A stretch of DNA of 64,000 nucleotides from Phytoseiulus persimilis (taxonomy: Eukaryota; Arthropoda; Arachnida; Mesostigmata; Phytoseiidae), in contig JAQZDE010000010.1 of NCBI GenBank assembly GCA_037576195.1, forward strand, positions 62,001 to 126,000. The letters are read 5' to 3'. Below, piece by piece: positions 20,084 to 30,061 of this stretch. Under the pieces are notes generated by a model. That model was not told the DNA's origin. It did no database searches and saw only the letters and a program-made list of their open reading frames with translations. Position numbers and translations under genes: made by a program. Every line of letters begins with the position of its first letter. Position 1 is the stretch's first letter.

Positions 20084-21303
20084 TTAGCCCTATAATTTTT
20101 TGAGAGTCGTGTTTTTGTATAGGATTAGTGGTGCACAGAGTGGAGGTTCCCGAGGAGGTGAACAAAGGGGGGCTGACTTCGCCCGACGACCAAGCTCGTC
20201 TCGCAACATGCTGCAGGTCATCACTGGGATCAGGAGGCGATATAAAGGATTGAAAAATGACTCTCCAATCGGATATCCGTCTGCGGCTGGAATTTGTACG
20301 GGCTCAAAGCCCCATTGTCCATAAAAAAAAATTGAAGTCATAAATGTAAACTCTGACAAAGGCTGTTCTCTTGTACTCAAGGCAGAGGCTTTTGCAGAAC
20401 ATGCTTGACTCTTTCTGAGGGCACCGAGCACTGCTCAATCCAGTACCTCAGGAACCGCTCGAACGAGAGGGCACAACATGGTGGAGGAATACACCGAGAT
20501 TCGTTGAGCGCACTCTGCATCGTAGCGGAACGTATCCGGCATCTTCTAAACACGCGAAGCATTTGATTGTGCAAAAGCTTGTTCAGAACTAACTCCGGCT
20601 TGCACGGATTCCTGGCAATGAAATCACTCAACTGGCTCTACAGCGTCAGGAGCATTAGTCCCGAAGGGCAACTTCCTCGAGTGGAAAACTGTCGAGAAAA
20701 CCGAGATCTTTGACTCCGTCTCATTTCCCGCCGCTCCATTTCTCGGAATCGTCTCCCATTTTTAATATCTTCGATGGAAAACTCAGGCATTTCTCTTCGG
20801 ATTCCGTTCCTCATTTGCAGAGCGATGGTCGAGGAGCTTTTGTCTCATCATTCACCATGGAACAGCTCTGGCGATGCTGAGAACTCAGGGGTGGCGATTC
20901 GAGTCGGCGGTGACTGAGCCCGAGTCCTCGGCAACCACGGAGCCCATGCTGTTGCTAGAGCCATCGCTGTTCAGTATAATGTTGGAATCAGGGGGTCGAA
21001 TTCGAGTTTTGATGATCACGAATTTCACGCTTGAAACGGGGGACCACAAGAAGATGCGGAAGTCTCAAAGAGTTAACTTGTTTATTTGAAGATCTTGATG
21101 CTTATACACCTGAAAGGGTTCGCTCATTTCGCACGAAAGATCAAAAATTTATACAAGGCAGTTCCACTGAAGGCCTTTTCTGAGGGGAGCTATCCACGCT
21201 GGAACTTGCTTGATCTGAGCGCGAACGGACCAACGAAGCGATGGACCAAACGACTGAACGACGCGCTGAACGAACACTCGACTGACTCACGGAAACTACA
21301 TCA
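20084..21303. other. Convergent 3' spacer between SUV3 and rabaptin
   Basis: This 1.2 kb stretch should hold the 3' UTRs of both convergent genes. A minus-strand AATAAA is present at 21081-21086. A run of eight adenines lies near 20323. The open frames are short and show no family likeness. Confidence 0.5.
21081..21086 (-). other. Polyadenylation signal for rabaptin
   Basis: TTTATT on the plus strand reads AATAAA on the minus strand, about 217 bases beyond the rabaptin stop codon. Position and spacing fit; no transcript evidence is available. Confidence 0.5.
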
Positions 21304-22647
21304 CTATTGCGTCGAAAAGTACGGAGCGCTCTTCTGATCGAGGAGGGTATGACAGACGGCGCACACATTAAAGCTTCGACGATTCGGTCCTGACTGGAGA
21401 GTCTTAGAAACACAAGCAGGACAAAATATTCTCCCACAATGACTGCAGTTAGGCTTCTTCCCAGACAGATGCTTCTTACAGCTATTGCACTCCGTGACAT
21501 CGTCCGGATGCTGGAACCGAACTTCCCCGTCGCACACACGCAGCTTCTCCAGCTCGACCTGTAAACTCTGTGAAAGTTTCACGAAGTCTTTCTGAACGGC
21601 TTCTGAATTGTCTAAATCTTTCTGCAGGGCCAGGATCTTGCAGCGGAGCTCATGGTTCTCCTTTTCAAACTTGTGTTTCAGAGGTTCCATCACCTCGAGT
21701 TCCGCCGCTCGAACTCTGGTCGTTGCGAGCTCCTGCTCACAAGCCCGTAACCTCTCCACTTCGAGATTTTTACGTTCTAGCTCGTTATTTACAGTGTCTT
21801 CGTAACTGCGTCGCTCTTTCTGAACCATGTCCTGCTGTTCTTGGAGGAACAAAAGCTCTGCGCGCAACTTTTCCTCCGCATTCTCCCAAGTCACCATAGA
21901 TTCTATCATTTTTTCATGCAGTTTCAAGTACTCGAACTGCAAATTGTGAAATGCCGTGGAGAGTGCTTCGTCGTGCTCGACCATCCTGGCGGCTTTCTCG
22001 AAAACGTCGGGAAGTGGTTCGGCTTCTGTCTTGATCCGCTGTTCCATCCTGCTGCAGTGTTTCGCCAGCAGTCTATCGTTGTCCTCGGCCAACTGGCGGT
22101 TCTGCCACTCCACCCGAGCCAGTTGATGGCTCAGCTTCTCCAGCTCCGATCTGAAAGCCGCATCGGACCCGGACAACTGCACGGACATCTCTAGAAGCAA
22201 ACCCTCGTTGGTTTCGATCTTAGCTGCGAGACTGCGCGTTTCTGCCGCGGCTTCGTTCAACTGTTTACTGAGTTCGTCTTTCTCGTTTTGTCTCTTTCTA
22301 TCACAGTCGGCCCTGAGGCTGTCAAGAACACGTTTGAGCTCCTCGATCTGCTTCTTATAGTCTTCGATTTCATCTTCCATGGGTTTGACGACAGACCGCA
22401 GAAGAACACTCTGTTTTTGGGCATTTCGCATGCTCTCGTCAAAGTCTAGACCCGGAGGCCCTGTGAATTCTTCGAGCTGTTTCAGCAGCGCGAAGTTTGT
22501 CTCTTTTTCCTTCTTGAGTTCTTCTTCCTTTATGACGAACATCTGCATCAGCGTAGCTCTCTGAGCGTCGAATTCGGCTCGAATTTGATTCTTGAACGCT
22601 TCGAGATCACCCGAGGGGTCCCCGCAGTTCGCTGAGTCTCCTTCCAT
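21304..22647 (-). CDS. RABEP1: Rabaptin-5-like early-endosome effector with C-terminal FYVE-like finger
   Basis: Rabaptin-5 is a coiled-coil Rab5 effector that works with the exchange factor Rabex-5 in endosome tethering and fusion. The 447-residue product is nearly all heptad-rich coiled coil from about residue 10 to 375. It includes the family-typical segment VQKDFVKLSQSLQVELEKLR just before the end. The last 65 residues form a cysteine-rich finger: CNSCKK, CSHCGRIFCPAC, CAVCHTLL, then APYFSTQ, a tail I associate with arthropod rabaptins. The finger lacks the R(R/K)HHCR motif of true PI3P-binding FYVE domains; the corresponding stretch is GKKPNCSHCG. I chose the ATG at 22647 because an acceptor (ccatttcag) lies 14 bases upstream, so the longer open frame upstream is intron. 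RUFY or another FYVE coiled-coil protein is the main alternative. It is shorter than vertebrate rabaptin (about 860). Confidence 0.85.
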   Translation of the reverse strand: MEGDSANCGDPSGDLEAFKNQIRAEFDAQRATLMQMFVIKEEELKKEKETNFALLKQLEEFTGPPGLDFDESMRNAQKQSVLLRSVVKPMEDEIEDYKKQIEELKRVLDSLRADCDRKRQNEKDELSKQLNEAAAETRSLAAKIETNEGLLLEMSVQLSGSDAAFRSELEKLSHQLARVEWQNRQLAEDNDRLLAKHCSRMEQRIKTEAEPLPDVFEKAARMVEHDEALSTAFHNLQFEYLKLHEKMIESMVTWENAEEKLRAELLFLQEQQDMVQKERRSYEDTVNNELERKNLEVERLRACEQELATTRVRAAELEVMEPLKHKFEKENHELRCKILALQKDLDNSEAVQKDFVKLSQSLQVELEKLRVCDGEVRFQHPDDVTECNSCKKHLSGKKPNCSHCGRIFCPACVSKTLQSGPNRRSFNVCAVCHTLLDQKSAPYFSTQ

Positions 22648-24741
22648 CGCAACCGCAGACTCTGAAATGGTGAGCGGAAGAAAACCATCAGTCGTCAGCG
22701 GAGGAAACAACGCATGACAGAGGGCCTGGATGACTCAAATATCATGAGACGCTCCCATCCCTGGCTACTCAGAGCCCCACCCGAACCATAAAACACGAGG
22801 GAACGACAAATATTATACGCAGCGTTGGATTATCGTGCAAATCCCATGGCAAAAATGCACAGTGTGGCATTTATGAAACAGCAACTCTTGGCCCGTCTAT
22901 CCCGGGCTCATAAAACTCTGATTTCCTTGTAAACGAGATGCGTCAAGAGCGTGCACAAAATGGGAGCATCTTTTCCGAGCTTCGGAAGTCGGCCCGAGAT
23001 CGGGATTCAGCGGGCTAGCAATCACGACAGGGGAATTGACAGCTTTCGACTAATCCCGTTCGGATAGGATCTTTCCCACCCAAAAAATCAGAGTACCGCC
23101 GACTACGTCATCATGAAGATTAATGCGGCGAGTGTTCTTACTCAATTCTGGAGATCGTTCTCGTCCATTCGTTTCCACGGCCGGTGTCTTATCGAGAACT
23201 TGGGCAACGCACTGCACTCCTAGCAAGATACACACACAGACACAGAACTGTCCACACGGATGAAGGGGTCACTTGTGTACACCATGAACGCATAGAACGA
23301 AGTAGCAGACGACTCTTGAAATGTGGAGCTCTATCCAAATTGAAACTATTCCTTCATGGAAGATGTAAAAAGGCGGGAGGCGCTCGGTTTAGGAGTGCGT
23401 CGCCGCTCTGCTGAATTCACATGGTGTGTACGAAAAGCTTCACTGGTTTCTGTTCCAGGGAAAACTGCGGGAATCATTGGTGATTTGCGCCGCCCTCAGG
23501 AACCAATATTCTTCATACAGGAACCTCACTCTGTGGGGAAAGCTACTCGACTCTGCTGGAGTCATGAGAACCAAGTTCTGCGATAATTATCCGAGGCAAG
23601 TTCCGGCGAAGAGCCAGAGCTGCCTCGCTCGGAGACGGTGATCTCTCACGATCCCGAGGAGTCCCTTGACCGCGGGTGAAAAATGATATACGGACGCTTT
23701 CCATAGCTGGCCGAGCGCAAACGGACAGTGAGGACCCCTTCCTTCCAAGAGATGCTTCGAGTCGTCGAGAGCGAAATCAATTGAGCACTCGCAATCAACG
23801 GCACCACATCCGCAGAATCGGAGCGCTGGCGTGAGAATAAACACAACATACGTGCAGAAGTTCGTTTGACAGAGATTTGGGGAGGATTTGGCGAACGCGA
23901 TCGAGGGTTCCCTCATCTCGCAGCATCCTTGAGATTGCCCGATCGATCAATCACGCTTAGGCTTGAGCTGTTCATTCAGTTCCTGAAAACAAGGAGCCGA
24001 ATGTCTCGGAGTCTGTTCGACTAGCGAACGGAATGAAGTTGCCCGCTACGATCACTCCCGATAAGATCCATTCACTCTTTCTTTCAGGCACGTCCTTTCT
24101 GCAGCCAGTGAGAACGCAATCTCTCACGATCGCGGGGAGATTCGAATCCGATACTGAAAACATAAGACTTCGGTAGATTCCTGTCGTCTGCTCATGTGGT
24201 TCGGACCGCAGAAGCGCTTCGATATTTGAACCGCCGCTGAAGTTCCTCAGAAAGCAATCCAACGTTCCCATCTTCGACTCCTCATCTAATCCACCTCCAT
24301 AAGCATTAGGTGAGGTTCGATCATTTCAACTTGGATACTCTATGAGCGGCGAGAGCGAGATCCGGGCCATAGGCGTTCATATTCAGTGGCGGGAAATTCT
24401 TGAGATCATTGACGCAGAGGGGACGGTGATCTCCATACTCGATATTGGACAATGAAAAAAATGATGCTTGTCATCGATTTGTACTCAATGCATCAGAGAG
24501 TCGGCGGGATTTCCCATAACAGCCTCGTTATCTCCGGCCAATAATCTGCGAAAAGGCCTCGAATGAATCACGGTCTCGGAACGAGTGAAGACAGAGGAAT
24601 GACAAGGTCATGCGGACGCTTCACGCGCATTGCAGGCTCATTCCCAGGCTGCATTTGCGGTCATCTCTATCATGGCCCCCATAACACTCTTTTGAGCAAC
24701 ACACTGCAACGACTTGAGTTCATTTCCAGAGTCCACATCAG
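22648..24741. other. Divergent promoter region, rabaptin / BTB-BACK-TLDc
   Basis: This 2.1 kb spacer separates divergent genes and should hold both promoters and untranslated leader exons. Acceptor-like sequences lie immediately before both start codons (minus strand ccatttcag near 22662; plus strand ttccag at 24725-24730 and catcag at 24736-24741). No other gene is supported. Confidence 0.5.
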
Positions 24742-26706
24742 ATGACAAGTCGCCCAAAAATGACTCCTCCTCGCGGACCGATGCCCCCCCCTCAATCAAT
24801 TGCTGAACACCTGCAGGGAATCCTGCAACTTATTGAGGACTTCCACCGTCTCTCACAAGAGGAAGAATTCGCTGATGTAGAATTTGTTGTCGGCAAGGAA
24901 GGCACGAAAGTTCTCGCCCACAGTCTGATCTTGCGGAACCGGTGTGTATTCCCATGCCTTCTTATGAATGAACCACATCCGAAAAAGTTCTCGGAGGAGC
25001 ATCGGGAGTGGTTTCTCGAGAACGATGAGATCGAGGGAGGAAGTGTTCTTCATGCCACGACCAACGTCTGAGAAACAACTCGACCTCGTCGGTTCCTTAG
25101 CTCTGTCTTCGAGCATTCCTCACGACCCCTACGGGAAAATCATGCATTTTCAGATTGAATATTTTGAAACGACGGGCTCCAAGCGGATGGGGCCAGGAGA
25201 ACGTTCGTATTCCATTTGTCAGTCTTTCGATGGAAGAGGTTCACTGATTATTGTCCCTCCGAGAATGAGATTTGAGTAGCCTTATCTTAAATGGCTCCTC
25301 CGGTCTGGCAGAAGGCTCATCCATCACACTTTCTTCCCTCAGATACTTAATGTCTCTGATATGATCCCATTTCTCCGAGTCTCAGAAATGCTCTGAAGTC
25401 CCTTCGTTCAACCCGCAGGTGTGTAAACTTCAACAAACTCAAACAGAGCTACGGATCGCAAACATCAACCTCACCCAGAATGACTATTCTAGTCATGCCG
25501 GATGTCAAAGTGGACGAGTTTCGATCAGTCATTCAATATGTCTACACAGGGAAAATCCATCTGCACCCAGCCATCGTATTCGAAGTTTTGTCTTTGGCTC
25601 ACGAGTTCGGAATCTCTGAGCTAAAACTAGCTTGCGAGGATCATATAATGTCTGCGATGACGAATGAAAACGCTTGCGTATTCCTCAAGTCGGCACTCCA
25701 AGTCGGGGCTCAATCTGAAATATTCCAGGAGGAGAACGCTGTTTTCGTTGATAAGTGTACGACGTTCATTTGTGAGAACGCAGCCGAGTGTTTGAAAACG
25801 CCTGCCTTCCTACAGCTCACGAAAGAGGCAGTCATCCACCTGGTGTCGTCGGACTACCTCTGTATGAAGGAAGATGATGTGTGGAGAGCCGTGATCAACT
25901 GGGCGAAGCATCGAGCTGGAGTAACCTCCAGCGCTGACCAGTGGACTGAAGAGGAGCGACAGTTGGTCGGTCAGTTCCTGAAAGGCGTCATCGATCACGT
26001 TCGTATCTTGCTCATCAACTCGCAAGTGTACGCCGATGAAGTCGAGCCGACGCGTCTCGTTTCCATGGAACTCAGCCTGGAAAGATATAGGAATGCAGCT
26101 TTGCAGAAGAACATACAAGCGGAGGCTCGATACTTGAAGCCTCGGGCATCCGAAAGACTCTTCCAGGGATCTCTCCTACTTTCTGGACCTAATTTACCGC
26201 TGCAGCAGCAGCTGAACGAATGGTTCGGGACTGAGAACCAAGTATGGCGTCTTCTACACCGCGCTTCCAATCACGGTCATAAAGCTCAGGCTTTCCATGG
26301 AGACTGCGACGATATCGCTCCGCTCTTCGTCGTGGTGCTGGGACCTTCGGGTCAGCTGTGTGGCGGCTTCACTGATGTCCCGTTCGCGCGTACAAACGGT
26401 CGGAAAAGCAAATACTCAGCTAGTGAGGAAGCTTTCTTATTTTCCTTGGTGAACGCGGCAAACCTTCCACCGACTCGATTCGATATTCAGAGGAAGACGT
26501 TTGCCATCCTTTCTCACGCCAACTTCGGACCCATTTTCGGAGCAGGTGCCGATTTGTCTATCGCCGATATGTGTAATAGTAATATGGAGAGTTACTCGAA
26601 CCTTCCGCACACATACGGAGGTGACGGTGCTTGTTGTACGTTGCTCATGGGGGATTATAATTTCACAGTAATAGACTACGAGGTTTTCACCCTGGCTCAA
26701 TTTTAA
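24742..26706 (+). CDS. BTB-BACK-TLDc domain protein
   Basis: Two exons, 24742-24941 and 25419-26706, join in phase 2 to encode 495 residues. The BTB/POZ fold starts at about residue 40 (EFADVEFVVGKE, then KVLAHSLILRNRC across the intron) and ends near VIQYVYTGKI; it mediates dimerisation and often cullin-3 binding. A BACK domain follows (ACVFLKSALQVG to the LVGQFLKGVIDHVR region). The C-terminal TLDc domain has WRLLHRASNHGHKAQAFH, LGPSGQLCGGFT, SASEEAFLFSLVN and FGPIFGAGADLSI, the usual order for OXR1/TLDc proteins linked to oxidative stress protection and V-ATPase regulation. BTB with BACK suggests a substrate adaptor of a ubiquitin ligase; pairing with TLDc is common in protists but unusual in well-known animal genes. 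Function is inferred from domains only. The ATG follows catcag directly, pointing to a leader exon upstream. Confidence 0.9.
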
Positions 26707-28102
26707 AATAGTCAACCAGCCGACAATTACCTCGATAGTTATGGACTGAAGCCGATTCGCGCCACGCACCGACGATGGTTTCCTCGAAAAAATTAACATA
26801 CGGGAAACGCCAACTCCCTGGTACGCCCTGTAGCAGTCGGACGGCACCTCGTCGGGTTCGCGGCTGCTCCGAATAATTATCTATGTCTCAGTTCCTGAGA
26901 AACCCTCTTCGAAGTTGTTAACTTCCCGACAAAATCCATCGGGGGCAGATAGATGCTCGTTTTCAGTGCCAGAGTTAGAAATATTTGTACATATGATGAA
27001 ATCAGGTAGCAGAATCGAATGCCTTGAGGGGGCTAACTCCGAACAGCCGACCATCGCACCATACAGCTGCCGTCACGCTAGTTGACACGTTGGCGGCAGC
27101 AGCCAGACTGACGACCGACCTCGACTGGGCGAAGATAGTGAGAAAGAAGAACGAGTTGATATGCCTTGACTCCGATCATTCAGTTGGCAACAGCTGAGAT
27201 TGCATCGTGCCGAATCGTGCATGATCAACTCTCCCCCAACTTTGCGTGCTCCGTATGCTGTGTGTCTTTGGTGTTCTCCGGCTGCTGCCTCGGTTCGACG
27301 GGGGCAGCGTTTCTCAAAGTTTGAGTTCCGCCCAGGGCGGCGCCTTGCCTAAGACTGCTGTGAATGTGGCGAACACAAGCTAATAGGATCTGGAGTTGGC
27401 GAAGAGAATGTAAGGATTAGGATCGAGAAGAGATGACAACGGGGCTGAACATTAACTTAATTTCATCTCATTGTTCACCACGGATTCCTCACAGTTGTAA
27501 GAATTGTGTATAAATAATCGTTCACCCATTAACAATGTCACGCGATAACGTTGATCTTGCCCCATTTGGTCTGAACACGCACTCATCACATTCATGTTAA
27601 AAAATGGTACGTGTTGTACATCAACCGAATGTCGTTGTCAGAGGACAAGTTTACAATACGTGCAGAGCTACGCATCCACTGTACTCTCTGCTTCTCTGTG
27701 TTTGATATACTATTATTTTTGGCCGTTCGCGTCCGAGATCTCCTCTCATTCAGGACATCCAACGGAATAAATCCAGGGAATCCAGGGAATAAATAAACAT
27801 TCTATGTTCACGGCTTTCGACGATGCTCACGTTTCATCATTTGCCAGAGCTGTCCCGATTTCTAGAATCGATATGATAACACGTCTTCGTTCCTGGTGAA
27901 CAATACTGGCGAGTTCCTGGTATGCTGCTCAGTAAACAACATTCTTGCATTCGGAAATTTTCCTCCAGGTCGGAAGCCAAACTTAAAATGGAGAAGCGTC
28001 ACGCGACAGCACGCGCTCCACGGCGGGACACCCGGCGGATTCGATGCATGACTTTCTCACTTTTCGTGCGAGGACGAGCGCTGCTATGACCACGCTGACT
28101 TC
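26707..28102. other. Convergent 3' spacer between BTB-BACK-TLDc gene and SMSr
   Basis: No gene is seen. The unit ccagggaat is repeated in tandem near 27773-27790, followed by ataaataaa. The stretch should hold the 3' UTRs of the two convergent genes. Confidence 0.5.
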
Positions 28103-30061
28103 TCATTCCCGTTTTTTCCTCTTTATTCTTTCCACGATCGACTCGGCGAGAGGGCCACTTTTTGTCGCCACCCGGCCGTACATCCGACTGCTTTTCACTT
28201 TGAAGTACCTGAAGCGAGGAAGATACGAGATTATGAATGAACAATTGAACACCAGGACTGGCTCCCCGAAAGGAGCCCCTAGTGGTGAGATGCGGCGAGA
28301 CTCACCTCATTATAGATCGAGGCGTCACGAACTCGTTGGGCACGATGCCATCGACTCCGCTCTCGAAGAAGTAGAAAAGAGGGAACCAGATTCGGGTACG
28401 CTTCGAATCCATTTGCATGAGGGCACGATTGTTGGCGAGCGTGTGATAGTATAGGAATAGACGAGTCGAGATGTAGAAGGCGACAAAAACGTCGATCGAG
28501 TAATGCTCGTGGGCCGCCAAAATAAAGAAGATTCCGAACAGATTGACTACCCATGAGAATGTGTGCAAGTAGTAATAGCTTCTGGGAGAATACTCAGTGA
28601 TAAAGAAATTGAGCAATGTGAGAACTGTCGTGTGACCAGAGAACATATAGTCACCGCAAGTCCTGACACCTTGTATCAACATGCCACCTCCCTGGAATTG
28701 AAAAGAAAAACGTTTCAAAAACTCGTCGCCGAATTGTGCGATTCGCTGGTCATGTAAAACACGCCGTTCTCAAGCAAGACGAATCCTTGCCGCTAGAAAC
28801 GGAGGATCCACCGACCTGCCATATTTGGAATGCTTGCGCTAATTTCTGCCAAAGATCGCCCGGTGTTCTCGCTCTGCACTCGAGATGCTTCCCTGGCACC
28901 GACAGCGATGTGATCAGCATGGTGACACATCTGCAAGGAAGTTTTTGGATGAGATCGAAGCCGATCGTGGTGATGCAATGATGCCTGCTTCAGAAACGGC
29001 TGCCTCTCTGAACTAACCTCAACAGGAAGACTGATCCGAAAAGCGAGAATTGGCGTCTCAAGAGAATAAATCGATGCCTGTGGAAGATGAGGATCCCCAA
29101 CCAGATCACGAAGAGAACCACGCCAGCGAGTTCGCACATGGCGAACGCCCACGGAATGTGAGGTACATTATCCAAGAAGATGTCCGGCAGCGGTGGATAC
29201 GTCTCCATCGAAGGCACTCGATCGTGTACGACAACCATAACGAATGAAGTGACCGCAGTTACGGCGAAGAAGTAGGCCATGGCCACCACCGTCTTCCAAA
29301 TCTCCGGCTTGAACCTTGAAGTTATGCGTACAATGAAAGTAGACGACTCGAGTTGACAGGACATCAAGGGTTTGCCGGAAATGAGGAGGACTGCTTCGCT
29401 CTTTGTGGCTTGCCTCTTTCTCTTCGTTCCGTCCAGCGTCGTTGTCTCATCGTCATTCTCGAATGAAAATATGGAAGTTGTATCACTGCGAGCTTCCTCC
29501 TCGAGATTTTCATCCGTATCGTTCGATTCATCCGAGATGATTCTCTCGAATCGTTTCGGACGCTCTTGCCGGGAAGAGCACAGAGAACGCCTGGTGGGAA
29601 AATACGGTGGCTGTTAAAAAGCTTCTGGAGGAAATCTATCTCATCGGCTGACAATCGCATTCTTCCGATTCAACCCATATTCAGGCTTCTTGAGAGTCTT
29701 TGTTGCCCCGGTTGGCGCGGCTACTCAGTTCTGGATCTGACTCGAAGCGGAGAACTTCGGTGGCATTGGGCGAAAGGAAACAGGAAGGCCGCGTCTGTGT
29801 TCTGGAGAATCGTCCGATCTGACACCAACAGACATTTCCGACAAACCTCTGAACGACGCCGGCTGAGTGATGACCGTAAATAGCCTTGAGTTCTTTGATT
29901 TGACTGGAAAGCACTTTGATATCACCGAGGCACGGCAATCCCATGGGCGGATCTCGTAAATCCTGCTCTTCAAGTTGTAGAAGGGCTTTACCCGTAATCT
30001 TATGCCGCTCAAATGTATCCTTCAGCCCTTCGTATCCCGCTGTTTCCAGCCATTGTCCCAC
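28103..30061 (-). CDS. SAMD8: Sphingomyelin synthase-related protein SMSr (SAMD8), 5' exon not found
   Basis: SMSr is an ER multi-spanning enzyme that makes ceramide phosphoethanolamine from ceramide and phosphatidylethanolamine and restrains ceramide levels. Exons in transcript order: 30061-29847, 29590-29018, 28930-28816, 28691-28306, 28208-28103; phases agree over 465 codons with stop. The first exon here carries the SAM domain ([30 protein letters not shown]). The second begins with an acidic, low-complexity linker ([18 protein letters not shown]), then [16 protein letters not shown] and the luminal loop [19 protein letters not shown]. Catalytic motifs are [10 protein letters not shown] and [13 protein letters not shown], giving the His-His-Asp triad of the family. 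The tail after NEFVTPR is basic (ERIKRKKRE). The SAM domain marks SMSr rather than SMS1/2. The initiator exon must end in phase 0 upstream of 30061. One tiny candidate is 30387-30358 (MDLSETEGTP), unproven. Confidence 0.93.
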
